DNA of 64,000 bases from Peribacillus glennii (GTDB lineage: Bacteria > Bacillota > Bacilli > Bacillales > DSM-1321), in contig NZ_QVTD01000001.1 of the NCBI RefSeq assembly GCF_003429105.1, forward strand, positions 1 to 64,000, in the 5' to 3' direction. Within the stretch, counting starts at the first letter, position 1. Each line of letters begins with the position of its first letter. Under the pieces are notes generated by a model. It did no database searches. It was not told the DNA's origin and saw only the letters and a list, made by a program, of their open reading frames with translations. Positions 1 to 8,639 of this stretch are shown one piece after another. The translations under genes and the position numbers were made by a program.

Positions 1-180
1 CCTCCAGCTTGCATGCCTCCATATTGGGGACCTCCGTATTGCGGGCCTCCAGCTTGCATACCTCCATATTGGGGACCTCCGTATTGTGGGCCTCCAGCTT
101 GCATGCCTCCATATTGGGGACCTCCGTATTGCGGGCCTCCAGCTTGCATGCCTCCATATTGGGGACCTCCGTATTGCGGA
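1..180. repeat. Four 45-bp tandem repeats
   Basis: Four head-to-tail copies of a 45-base unit occupy 1-45, 46-90, 91-135 and 136-180, differing at only a few bases (for example at 60 and 87). Each unit encodes 15 residues of the minus-strand protein, so copy-number change would keep the frame. The array probably continues past the left edge of the window. Confidence 0.95.
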
Positions 181-305
181 CCTCCAGATTGGCTTCCGTA
201 CCCACCAAAAGCATCATCTTCGTCCACCTGACGACGGTTTTCAAACTGTTCTTCATCTGCTACATTGATATGAAATTGCGGGTACATTGGTCCGTATCCG
301 TACAT
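1..305 (-). CDS. Gly/Gln/Tyr-rich repeat protein (coat-like), 3' end outside window
   Basis: The reading frame starts at the ATG at 305, six bases after an AGGTGA ribosome binding site, and runs off the left edge without a stop. The N-terminus (MYGYGPMYPQFHI...) is followed by an acidic stretch and then a 15-residue repeat, PQYGGPQYGGMQAGG. An ATG two codons upstream (311) is too close to the ribosome binding site. Low-complexity Gly/Tyr/Gln proteins of this kind are common among spore coat and other surface-layer components of Bacillus, but I do not recognise a family. The coat role is inference from composition only. Confidence 0.6.
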   Translation of the reverse strand, partial: MYGYGPMYPQFHINVADEEQFENRRQVDEDDAFGGYGSQSGGPQYGGPQYGGMQAGGPQYGGPQYGGMQAGGPQYGGPQYGGMQAGGPQYGGPQYGGMQAG

Positions 306-423
306 ATGCATTCACCTCGAGTAATAAATTCCTATTATACATATGTAGACGAAACCCATGTGTGCCTGCCACAAACCGGGGTCAATAACAGAAAAGGATA
401 AACGCTCATTTTCTGAAACAAAT

Positions 424-451
424 GAAAAAAGCCTGCCATCCGGCAAGCTCC
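424..451 (-). terminator. Rho-independent terminator
   Basis: Read on the minus strand, a GC-rich stem (AGCTTGCC / GGCAGGCT with one bulge) is followed by six T. It lies just after the stop codon of the DUF3243 gene. Confidence 0.7.
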
Positions 452-456
452 GTTCC

Positions 457-774
457 TTATTGCACCATTCTGACAAGCATATGGGCCAGCTTATGCTGCT
501 CCTCTTCATTGCCGACTTTCCATAGTTCCTGCAACAACTTTTCTTCGCGATTTCGTGGTTCTTCATGAGCGGCAAGATAATCCGCTACCTTTTGGGCGGT
601 TTTTGCAAGCTGTTCTTCGCCCATTCCCAACTTTTCGCCTTTTGCCACTTTGTCACCTAAATAACTCTTAAACGTTTCAAAGCTTGAAAGAATCTCATCC
701 TTTTTGCCTTCTCCCATTGATTGCAATTGTTCTTCAACTTTTCCTTGATTTGCTGCATTGTTGTTTGTTTCCAT
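457..774 (-). CDS. DUF3243 family protein (YmfJ-like)
   Basis: A small soluble protein of 105 residues with no membrane segment. The C-terminal half carries the conserved family stretch GDYLAA-like (here VADYLAAHEEPRNREEKLL) and QHKLAHMLV, which I recognise from Bacillus YmfJ/DUF3243 proteins. Their biochemical role is unknown. The ATG at 774 gives the family-type N-terminus and lies ten bases from AGGAG; a GTG at 777 is also possible. It is a single-gene unit with its own terminator. Confidence 0.85.
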   Translation of the reverse strand: METNNNAANQGKVEEQLQSMGEGKKDEILSSFETFKSYLGDKVAKGEKLGMGEEQLAKTAQKVADYLAAHEEPRNREEKLLQELWKVGNEEEQHKLAHMLVRMVQ

Positions 775-889
775 CACATTTTCTCTCCTTTCGGTGGTAT
801 GTGTATTCAATCCCCGATATTAAATAAATTCAAACATTAACAGCAGCAAATTTACTGAATTTACCCCAAATTAATTGTTCACCCTTCCA

Positions 890-2380
890 TCAATAGAGCT
901 CTGTCCCTGCATCATGTAATGAATAGATATTATCCTGAAGAAGTGTTTCTATCATTTCCCGGTCTGAATGGGCTGGAAACGAAAACATCTCTTTATATAA
1001 TTCAGGCCCTTTTCCGGTAATGAATACCCAATCTCCTGCTTGTGCGTTTTCCCAGGCTTCTGAAATGGCAACAGTCCTGTCCGAGACTACTTTTCCTTTT
1101 CCATTGCCATACTGAATGGCTAGCTGTTCCAGTTCGGTGGCCATTGAATCTCCATTAACGCCATTCAAGTCATCAAAAGTCAGGATAAAGCTATCACTCA
1201 TGCCTGCGGATGCTTCTACGATATGCTTCCTTTTTGAAGGATCACGTCCGCCGCGAAAACCGTAAATATGGGAAATATGCTTTGCACCAAAATGTCTAGC
1301 CGTATTCAGGCAATATTCAACTGCATCCTGAGTGTGGGCGTAGTCGATGACAAATGTGGCTCCCGCCGGATGGGCGTACATTTCAAATCGTCCCGGTACC
1401 CCATCAAAGCGTTCTAGCGCTCTAATGATTTTTTCTTCCGGAATGCCAATAAGCTTTGCGGCCGCAAAAGCGAGTGCTGCATTATAACCGTTATGCAAGC
1501 CAGGAAAGGAAAGATGTACGATATGTTTTTTACCATCTTCATTCAGCGTGATTATGCTTTTTTCTGACGTATTCATTCGGCCGATCCGCATGTTGTTATG
1601 GCTGGATTTTCCGACAGTGAATATTTTCTTTTGTTCCATATGTAAAAGATTGGTGAGCCTAACCCCCCATTCATCAAGCTGATTGATTACCGCCCGTCCA
1701 TCCCTTTTTAAGTGTTTCAGAAACAAGCTTGCCTTTATTTGAAAATAGTTTTCCATTGTATGATGGTAATCCAGGTGGTCATGGCATAAATTAGTGAAGA
1801 TTCCCAGGTCGAATTCGATTCCCTCCACCCTGGATTGGTCCAGGGAATGTGAGGACACTTCCATGATGATATATTCATCCTCACTTTCTGCCAGTAGTTT
1901 TTGTAACTGTATGGCATCTGGAGTTGTATGGGAGGACTTTTTATTTTCGCCGTTTATGATGTAGGCCACTGTTCCAAGCAAGGAACATGACAGACCTGCT
2001 TCAGCAAGAATATGTCTTAACATATAAGAAATCGTTGTTTTACCGTTTGTTCCAGTTATGCCTATCAGCTTATGCTTTTTGGCCGGATTTTCGTAAAAGG
2101 CACCTGCTAGCTTGGCAGCCGCTGCCCTGCTGTCGGTTACCCTGATATAGGGGACAGATAGGTTTTCATTTTTTTCGCCCACGATAGCTGCGGCTCCTCT
2201 TTGGATGGCATGTCCGATAAAGTCGTGCCCATCATGGACAAAGCCCGGAATGGCTACAAAAATATATCCCTCTTGCATTTTTTGGGAATTCGTTTCAATC
2301 CCGGTTGCATGTATTTCAGGAATAGAGGGAATCTGCACAGCAATTTCCTTAATAGCAGCTATAAGCTGTGATAATTTCAT
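890..2380 (-). CDS. MurE-like Mur ligase family protein
   Basis: A 496-residue ATP-dependent amide ligase of the Mur family. It has an N-terminal UDP-substrate-type domain, a central domain with the P-loop GITGTNGKTT, the lysine of YFQIKASLF that is normally carbamylated, and a C-terminal domain starting near the FRGGRDPSKR stretch. The closest class is MurE, which adds the third stem amino acid in peptidoglycan synthesis. The usual MurE diaminopimelate motif DNPR is absent: the equivalent region reads TFDDLNGVNG, and the usual GKGHE is GKGPE. It therefore may not be the housekeeping MurE. It lies in the same orientation as the cyanophycin genes. Start chosen at 2380, behind AAAGGGTG. Confidence 0.8.
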   Translation of the reverse strand: MKLSQLIAAIKEIAVQIPSIPEIHATGIETNSQKMQEGYIFVAIPGFVHDGHDFIGHAIQRGAAAIVGEKNENLSVPYIRVTDSRAAAAKLAGAFYENPAKKHKLIGITGTNGKTTISYMLRHILAEAGLSCSLLGTVAYIINGENKKSSHTTPDAIQLQKLLAESEDEYIIMEVSSHSLDQSRVEGIEFDLGIFTNLCHDHLDYHHTMENYFQIKASLFLKHLKRDGRAVINQLDEWGVRLTNLLHMEQKKIFTVGKSSHNNMRIGRMNTSEKSIITLNEDGKKHIVHLSFPGLHNGYNAALAFAAAKLIGIPEEKIIRALERFDGVPGRFEMYAHPAGATFVIDYAHTQDAVEYCLNTARHFGAKHISHIYGFRGGRDPSKRKHIVEASAGMSDSFILTFDDLNGVNGDSMATELEQLAIQYGNGKGKVVSDRTVAISEAWENAQAGDWVFITGKGPELYKEMFSFPAHSDREMIETLLQDNIYSLHDAGTELY

Positions 2381-2498
2381 CAACAACACCCTTTGGTAAT
2401 ATTCGACTTTTGTTATCTTTCGTTTTCCCAAAAATGCCGATTATCATTAAGGAATTCATATGTTTTCCTTTACCCTTTTTTGAAACCGAAAAATAACC

Positions 2499-2526
2499 GC
2501 CGGCTCACCTTCAACAGGGAGCCGGC
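2499..2526 (-). terminator. Terminator after subtilase pseudogene
   Basis: A strong stem (GCCGGCTC / GAGCCGGC) with a 12-base loop is followed on the minus strand by GTTATTTTTC. It lies between the subtilase remnant and the MurE-like gene. Confidence 0.65.
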
Positions 2527-2644
2527 TGCCTATACATATTGCAAATTTTTTTTTGTTTCGAAGCATGGTGAATGTTGCGGATTTAGTTGCGAAATAATAA
2601 ATTTGGTTGCGAATTTCGAATTTTTAATTGAGATTCCACACGGA

Positions 2645-3907
2645 TTATTTGACGCGCGGGAAGCCATAGCCTGAAGCGTAATCATCACCTGTTGATGCCC
2701 CATGGCCGCCATTTATATCATAGGCTTTCGCTTTGGCTTGAAGTTGTGCCCTGAGACCGGTATGTGTAAGGGATGGATTTGCGGCCCAGAGTTTCGCGGC
2801 CAGGCCCGAGATATGCGGTGTGGCCATAGATGTCCCGCTTATCGTGTTATAGCCATTGTTCAGCCATGTAGATTCAATATTCGCTCCGGGAGCAGATACT
2901 TCGATATCCTTTTCGCCTATCACATAGTCGCCGTCAGTTTCAGGATTGCCGCGAGAGGAAAAATCAGCAACCCTATAAGTACCGTTTTCCTGTATATTTT
3001 CTAATGCGGCAACAGCAACTGCATTTCTCAAGGCTCCCGGGTATCCGATTGTATTCGCCTCGTATCCTCAATTTCCCGCTGCTGCGACGACTAGTACGCC
3101 CTTGCTATAAGCATAGTCCACTGCACCCGCAATGAGCGAATCTTTGGATGAAGATCCTAAAGACATGGATATGATTACACGCGAACCGGTACTGGCAGCT
3201 TGATCGGCAGCATGCCGGATAGCGGCGGCGATATCATCTGAATACCCAGTACCTGAATCGCCCAGTACCTTGTAAGCCCATAATTTCGCTTCCGGGGCTA
3301 CTCCGAAAATACCGGAGCCGTCTGAGCCGCCATTTGCCAGGATGGTACCCGAAACATGGGTGCCATGCCCATTTCTGTCTGTACACGAATTATTGACAAT
3401 AGTAGAAAATACGGAGGTAAAATTTTTGCATTGCTCGATTTTGGAGGCTAAATCTTTATGGGTTTTGGATGTACCCGTATCAAGAACGGCAACTTTAATT
3501 CCTTTTCCGCCCGTCGTTTGTGCGATGGCTGGTTCGCTATAAATCGCTCTGATTCCCCAAGGGGTGCGTGAGGAAGGAACCGCAGCCGGAAAAACAATGT
3601 CTAATATATTAGTTTGGGCGATTTTTACGATTGAGACTTTTTGAACTTTCAACTTCCTGTTCTTCTTTATCGCTTTTAATTCCTCTGGATTCACGATTGC
3701 CGTAAAACCTTCATCGCCAAAATCCCTTTTCGTTTTGAATTGTTTCCTGACCTTGGTGATTTCGTTTTTGGTTCCTTCAATGTAAACACGTAAATCTTCC
3801 TTGCTATCCCCTGTAGAGTCACCAGAATAGGCATTTGCAGCACCAGTGAACGATGAAAAAATGATGCCAAGACAGATTAGCATTGCGCCAAGCTTTTTCC
3901 TTCACAT
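2645..3907 (-). pseudogene. Subtilisin-family serine protease, two in-frame TGA codons
   Basis: A secreted S8 peptidase in one continuous frame broken by two TGA codons. The first is codon 2 (3902-3904), directly after the ATG at 3907, which has a good GAGGAG ribosome binding site. The second (3068-3070) follows the oxyanion Asn of AAAGN. Apart from these, the gene is complete: signal peptide ending TGAANA, an inhibitor-I9-like propeptide, Asp in VAVLDTGTS, His in NGHGTHVSGT, and Ser in GTSMATPH. No frameshift is seen. The two open parts are 3068-3883 and 2645-3031. Either it is a recent pseudogene or the stops are sequence errors; programmed TGA read-through is much less likely. Confidence 0.85.
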
Positions 3908-4223
3908 TTTTCCGCTCCTCTCCATTTTTCAATCTGTTTTAATATTAATCTTGTTGTAGGTTTATTTTATTTATAATTTTCAAAAAAATTTTCGATAAGT
4001 CTAGCTCACCATTTTTCTCCGTTTAAAACCACCCTCACTTGCACATAAAAAAGGGATTTTGTTCCCAGTTTGGTTATAAAGGGATATGAAATACCGAAAA
4101 GAATCGGGCCCCTTCTACCCGGATAAAGCAAAAACAGAAAATTTTGTAACAAAACGAATCGAACATTCTTCCTACAACGCAAAAAAAAACTGCCGTTTTG
4201 GCAATTTTCGTTAAAATAACACA
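3908..4223. other. Intergenic region without a supported gene
   Basis: AT-rich sequence between the subtilase pseudogene and the cphA terminator. A minus-strand open frame at 4006-4236 has no ribosome binding site and overlaps the terminator hairpin, so I do not regard it as a gene. Confidence 0.6.
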
Positions 4224-4252
4224 GGCCGTCCGACATAGGTGTCGAACGGCCC
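4224..4252 (-). terminator. Hairpin after cphA
   Basis: A long stem GGCCGTTCGAC / GTCGGACGGCC lies seven bases after the cphA stop on the minus strand. The following TGTGTTATTTT is a weak T-tract, so termination may be inefficient. Confidence 0.6.
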
Positions 4253-4258
4253 GAAGTC

Positions 4259-6874
4259 TTATTGATGTTGGTGTTTACTTACCAGTTGAAAAAAACTGGT
4301 TACATAATCAAAATCTGTATAGAAGAAGAGCAGAAGATCTCCTGGTTTTGAAAGCTCCCATGCTTTTTTAAAGGCCTCTAGTTCGTTGAGGACGATAAGG
4401 GTTTGTTCTTTTTTTAATCTCCTTTCAATTGCGGCCCTTTGGATAAGATTTGCCAGTTCATATTGCCGTCTGTCCCGCAAATCGTCATCCTCTTTGATCA
4501 CCAATAGATCCGTATGCTCAGCGGCAATGTAAGCCATTTTAGTGATGTCCTCATTTTTCCTGTCTCCCGGACCGGCCAATACGGTGATGACCCGCTTGTT
4601 TCCGAAGCCGCTGACGGTGTCATAAATGGCTTCCATTCCTGATGCATTGTGGGCGTAGTCTACAATTATCGTCCGCCCTTTCATATCCCTTTTGTTGAAT
4701 CTGCCTTTAGAAAGGGCAACATCCGGTATAAAAGCAAGGGCTTTCGTTGTTAATTCGTGTAATGGCACTCCTTGTGTGTGGGCAGCAGCCATGGCTTGGA
4801 GCAGATTGGAAATATTGTGTTTTGCCGCTCCTCCTATTGTAATGGGAAAGTTATTGCACGGATGGACGGACTCTAAAATCCCGTTTGAAGCGTAAACAAT
4901 CCAGCCAGAATGGTCGACATACCAGGCTTTCTTCTTTTCAAAAATGGCCTTCTGGATATAAGGGTTATTCTGATGAAGCGACGTAAAAATGACCTCGCCC
5001 TTTGTATAATCTGCCATTTTTGCCACATGTTCATCATCCGCATTCAGGACGCAATACCCATTTTCAATCACAACCTCCGGAATCAAGCGTTTCAACTTGA
5101 CCAACTGTTCAAACGTTTCGATCCCATCAAGGCCCAAATGGTCTTCGGCTACATTCGTTACGATTCCAACATCACAATGCCGGAAAGCAAGCCCTTCCCG
5201 GACGATGCCGCCCCTGGCCGTTTCCAATACAGCAAAATCGACTGTCGGGTTGTGCAAGATTTTCCTTGCGCTGATCGGTCCGCTGCAGTCTCCTTGATCT
5301 ATGGCAACATTGTCCACGAATACACCGTCAGAGTTCGTCATTCCTACCGTTACGCCTTCTTTTGCAAGGAAATAATTCACCAGGCGGGTTGTTGTCGTTT
5401 TACCGTTTGTCCCGGTCACGGATATGATTGGAATGGAGGCTTCTTCACGTGTTTTAAAAAGGTAGTCCAGAATCGCCTTGCCTACATCCCGGCTTTTCCC
5501 TTCACTTGGGTAATGGTGCATTCGGATTCCTGGTGCTGCATTGATTTCGATAATCGCCATTTCATGTTTATCAAAAGGCTTAGAAATATCTTTACAGATA
5601 AAATCAATCCCGGCGATATCCAAACCGATCGCTTTTGCCGCCGTCACGGCTATTTTTCTTATCGTTGGATGTACCTGGTCTGTTACGTCAATCGCCTTGC
5701 CGCCTGTAGATAGATTGGCATTTCCAACGACCTGGATGATTTTTCCCTTGTCAGGAATGGAATCGAGGGTTAAATCCAGTTTTTCCAAATAGCAGGAGAC
5801 GGTATGGTTGAGCGGGATTTTAGACATTGCTTTTTCATGTCCATCCCCTCGAAGAGGATTTTTATTTTCCTCATTAATTAAATCGCGGATGGTATCCACT
5901 CCATTACCAATCACAAAGGGAGGTACACGGAGGCTTGCGGCAATAAGCCTGCCATCAACCACAAGTATCCGGTAATCATTCCCTTCATAATGCCTCTCTA
6001 AAATATACTTGTCCACATGCTGGTCCAGGCAGCTCACTACATTAAAGAGTTGCTCTTTATTTTTGATATTTGTGATGACTCCCTGCCCCTGCCTTCCATT
6101 CAAAGGCTTGATCACTAGCGGGAAGCCCATGATTTCCGACTGTGCAAAGATTTCTTCCATCGTCGAAACCACTTCCCCATCAGGAACAGGCAGGCTGCAT
6201 GATTTTAATATTTCTTTTGTCAGTTGTTTATCACAGGAATTTTCGACAGCGAGGCTAGATGTCTGGCTGCTGATGGTAGCCTGAACGAATTTTTGCCGTG
6301 ATCCTGTGCCCAGGCGGAGAAGGCTGTCTTCGCCGATTCTTTCCACCGGGATATTCGAAAGGATTGCTGCTTCATATATTGCCTCGGTACTCGGCCCGAG
6401 CTTGTTTTTATAATAAAGTTCAGCCACTTTATTGACGTATGGACGGGAATCGAGATGTTTTTCCCCTTTTAACAGAAGCCCGGCTATTTCCATTGCGGCT
6501 TCAAAGGAATAGAGCCCGGATTGTTGCTCCTTATATGCGTATGTCACATAATAGATTCCAGGCTTTTTGGCCGTAATTGTCTTGCCGCGCCTTACGTCAA
6601 TTCCGGCAGCGAGCTGGAGCTCAATTGCCATATGTTCCAGGATATGGCCCATCCAAGTCCCTCGTTTCAGGCGTTCAATAAATCCGCCTTCGTATCCTAG
6701 GGAGCATGTATGCTTTTTAAGACCCGGCAACGTTTCTATAAGGGCTTCAGTAAAACCAGGTATTGTATCTGATGGCCGAAGCTCAAGATCCTCAATATCT
6801 ACTTCAATAAACATCATCGGTTTATAGGCGAAGTAGTTAGGTCCTTTCAAATACCTTACACGGTTGATTTTCAT
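4259..6874 (-). CDS. cphA: Cyanophycin synthetase
   Basis: Builds the storage polymer cyanophycin (poly-Asp backbone with Arg side chains) without a ribosome, using ATP. At 871 residues it has the usual CphA1 size. Domains in order: an N-terminal domain (about 1-160), an ATP-grasp domain (about 200-470, with KPLNGRQGQGV and the metal-binding stretch IIEINAAPGIRMHHYP), and a Mur-ligase-like domain (about 485-871) with P-loop VTGTNGKTTTT. Both ATP sites look intact, consistent with an enzyme that adds both Asp and Arg. The ATG overlaps the cphB stop by four bases (ATGA), implying translational coupling. A terminator-like hairpin follows. Confidence 0.95.
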   Translation of the reverse strand: MKINRVRYLKGPNYFAYKPMMFIEVDIEDLELRPSDTIPGFTEALIETLPGLKKHTCSLGYEGGFIERLKRGTWMGHILEHMAIELQLAAGIDVRRGKTITAKKPGIYYVTYAYKEQQSGLYSFEAAMEIAGLLLKGEKHLDSRPYVNKVAELYYKNKLGPSTEAIYEAAILSNIPVERIGEDSLLRLGTGSRQKFVQATISSQTSSLAVENSCDKQLTKEILKSCSLPVPDGEVVSTMEEIFAQSEIMGFPLVIKPLNGRQGQGVITNIKNKEQLFNVVSCLDQHVDKYILERHYEGNDYRILVVDGRLIAASLRVPPFVIGNGVDTIRDLINEENKNPLRGDGHEKAMSKIPLNHTVSCYLEKLDLTLDSIPDKGKIIQVVGNANLSTGGKAIDVTDQVHPTIRKIAVTAAKAIGLDIAGIDFICKDISKPFDKHEMAIIEINAAPGIRMHHYPSEGKSRDVGKAILDYLFKTREEASIPIISVTGTNGKTTTTRLVNYFLAKEGVTVGMTNSDGVFVDNVAIDQGDCSGPISARKILHNPTVDFAVLETARGGIVREGLAFRHCDVGIVTNVAEDHLGLDGIETFEQLVKLKRLIPEVVIENGYCVLNADDEHVAKMADYTKGEVIFTSLHQNNPYIQKAIFEKKKAWYVDHSGWIVYASNGILESVHPCNNFPITIGGAAKHNISNLLQAMAAAHTQGVPLHELTTKALAFIPDVALSKGRFNKRDMKGRTIIVDYAHNASGMEAIYDTVSGFGNKRVITVLAGPGDRKNEDITKMAYIAAEHTDLLVIKEDDDLRDRRQYELANLIQRAAIERRLKKEQTLIVLNELEAFKKAWELSKPGDLLLFFYTDFDYVTSFFQLVSKHQHQ

Positions 6875-7683
6875 TCTGTTTTCCCCTTTTTGAGAATTAA
6901 GATTCGACGGGATAGATCAAAACTGTAGCCCCGGGTAAGCGCATGCAGCTTAAATCCTGAAATAGTGAGCTCTTCGCTCCCATTTTCTCCAATCTTGATA
7001 TCGACAAATTCGCTGCTTTTACCATCGATAACGAGAACCTGGTGTTCCCCATAAACTTCAAACTTGTTATCATGCACTAAAATGGCTGTATTCTCATCAA
7101 TACCGATGCCGATAATTTCCCTGTTTTCCGCTATCGCGCTCAATAACCGGTCAAACCTGGCCCGTTGTGAAAAATGCTGGTCAATCAAGATATGGTCCAA
7201 AAAGCCGAATCCGGTTCCTAATTCAACATTGAGTTTATCATCATTTAGCTTGGTGTCTGCAGCCACTATCATTGACTTGGCCATGATTGATGCCCCGGCA
7301 CTTGTCCCTGCGAGGACCATGCCATTTTTCCATTTATCAGTCAGCTTTTCGTGCAATCTTGTACCGCCGATTAATTTTGAGAGCCTGCTTTGGTCACCGC
7401 CTGTAATAAACACAGCGGAAAGCGACTCTACAAGCTCTAGGATTTCCGGATTTTCCGCCCGTTCCCTTGAATCTACATCAATCACTTCCACACGCCCAAC
7501 ACCCAGCTGTTTAAAGGTTTGTATGTAGTCAGAACTTACTTCGTCAGGAATTTCCGAGGCAGTCGGCAGGATTCCAATGCCACTGTTTTGCCGGCCGGCG
7601 AGGTCGACGAACTTTTGTAAAACCTCTCCGCCATGAAATTTCTCTTCCGCTCCGCCTATAATCAATAATTCACCAGGTTTCAT
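6871..7683 (-). CDS. cphB: Cyanophycinase (peptidase S51)
   Basis: Exo-hydrolase that cuts cyanophycin into beta-Asp-Arg dipeptides. The 270-residue protein carries the S51 nucleophile-elbow motif GTSAGA, the upstream FITGGDQSRL loop, and LIDQHFSQRARFDRL, all typical of CphB. It is cytoplasmic with no signal peptide. The start at 7683 lies six bases behind AAGGTGAG. It is the first gene of a two-gene operon with cphA, so synthesis and breakdown enzymes are made from one message. No obvious isoaspartyl dipeptidase gene lies beside it. Confidence 0.93.
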   Translation of the reverse strand: MKPGELLIIGGAEEKFHGGEVLQKFVDLAGRQNSGIGILPTASEIPDEVSSDYIQTFKQLGVGRVEVIDVDSRERAENPEILELVESLSAVFITGGDQSRLSKLIGGTRLHEKLTDKWKNGMVLAGTSAGASIMAKSMIVAADTKLNDDKLNVELGTGFGFLDHILIDQHFSQRARFDRLLSAIAENREIIGIGIDENTAILVHDNKFEVYGEHQVLVIDGKSSEFVDIKIGENGSEELTISGFKLHALTRGYSFDLSRRILILKKGKTE

Positions 7684-8014
7684 GAATTTCTCACCTTTGC
7701 TTAAGAGATTGAGGATGACCAATCAGGGGCCCTGAACCCAGAAGTCTTCAATTACATCATAAATTAAGCTTCAGAACTGGAGTTGGAGTCTTGGGTTTGA
7801 CCCCTTTGCTTCCTGATTCAGCCTCATTTAAAAATACATACTTTGTATTATGTATTAATGGTATGTTAAACATTCATATTTTCGACTTTCATTACGCCGG
7901 AATACCTTTATTTGGATGGTTGTTTATTAATTTTATGAGGAATGATCCGGAAGAAGACGTTCAGAAGAAAATATGGTTACAAGAAAAGGACCCGCGATTC
8001 TCCGCAGGCCGCTC
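7684..8014. other. Intergenic region upstream of cphB
   Basis: Presumably holds the cphBA promoter, which I could not place confidently. The stretches near 7722-7752 and 7780-7817 look like an imperfect inverted repeat (both contain AATCAGG/CCTGATT-type ends), of unknown meaning. Plus-strand open frames here lack ribosome binding sites. Confidence 0.4.
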
Positions 8015-8314
8015 CTACTTCTTATTAAGCTTTCGCTGAAGTTTCGAATCCAGTACGAAGTTTCCAAAAGGAATGAACGCAACGGCCACCGCCCCGAAAA
8101 CCCACTTCCAAAACCAGCGTACCCTAAAGGCAGTATACCCTATGGCCAGGATGTACATGATGAAGAAGAATCCATGGAGCGAGCCTACAATCCTGACTGC
8201 CATCGGCATATCCATCATATATTTCAGAGGCATGGCGACAGCGAGTAATACAAGGAGCGAACCGCCTTCAATGACACCCATAATACGAAACAGCTTGATT
8301 GGTGATTGCAGCAT
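8015..8314 (-). CDS. DUF3817 family integral membrane protein
   Basis: A 99-residue membrane protein with about three hydrophobic helices (VIEGGSLLVLLAVAMPLKY, GSLHGFFFIMYILAIGY, WVFGAVAVAFIPFGNFVL) and a basic C-terminus. The pattern with MPLKY, a Met-rich loop and VRIVGSLHG matches the DUF3817 (YdzA-like) family, whose function is unknown. The ATG at 8314 follows a G-rich ribosome binding site. It is a single gene facing away from the small gene at 8473. Confidence 0.8.
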   Translation of the reverse strand: MLQSPIKLFRIMGVIEGGSLLVLLAVAMPLKYMMDMPMAVRIVGSLHGFFFIMYILAIGYTAFRVRWFWKWVFGAVAVAFIPFGNFVLDSKLQRKLNKK

Positions 8315-8472
8315 AGTAACCCCCCACTTTTTTTAGCGATATACCATCATTATAACCATTAGCAAAGGAAAAAAGTTACTATATTTAGATTTCCTAGTAA
8401 AATGATACTGGATGTTTTTTTGCCGGAAGGAACGGGAATGGAATAGTATACGCATTAAAGGAGGAATCTAAC

Positions 8473-8592
8473 ATGTCAGAAAAAAAGAAACGCATTGAAA
8501 ACAATTCTGTGGAACAAAATGAGAAAAAGGAACGGAAACAAGACATTAGCCCTCAACGCGACCCTGACAAAAATGATCCTCCGAAAAAATAG
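8473..8592 (+). CDS. Small highly charged hydrophilic protein (39 aa)
   Basis: A 39-residue frame starting MSEKKKRIE and ending DPPKK, rich in Lys, Glu, Asp and Asn with no hydrophobic core. A near-perfect AAAGGAGGAA ribosome binding site sits ahead of the ATG, and a strong terminator follows eleven bases after the stop, which makes it a credible gene despite its length. I recognise no family. Composition resembles small disordered proteins found in Bacillus spores or under stress, but that is only inference. Confidence 0.7.
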   Translation: MSEKKKRIENNSVEQNEKKERKQDISPQRDPDKNDPPKK

Positions 8593-8603
8593 AAATGGTG
8601 AAA

Positions 8604-8630
8604 AGCCTGCTGTCCGGTGGACAGCAGGCT
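8604..8630. terminator. Bidirectional terminator
   Basis: A near-perfect stem AGCCTGCTGTCC / GACAGCAGGCT with A/T tracts on both sides serves the small plus-strand gene and the minus-strand M42 peptidase. Confidence 0.9.
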
Positions 8631-8639
8631 TTCATTGTT

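Noticed and set aside
312..575. Minus-strand 87-codon frame
   Set aside because: Overlaps the DUF3243 gene in another frame and contains its terminator; no ribosome binding site.
2645..3907. Selenocysteine or TGA recoding in the subtilase gene
   Set aside because: One TGA is codon 2, no selenocysteine insertion element was evident, and TGA is used as a normal stop by neighbouring genes such as cphB.
4006..4236. Minus-strand 76-codon frame after cphA
   Set aside because: Starts inside the cphA terminator hairpin and lacks a ribosome binding site.
4910..5713. Plus-strand 267-codon frame opposite cphA
   Set aside because: Shadow of the well-supported cphA coding strand; no start signal.
7791..8248. 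Plus-strand frames upstream of and across the DUF3817 gene
   Set aside because: No ribosome binding site, overlap a recognised minus-strand gene.
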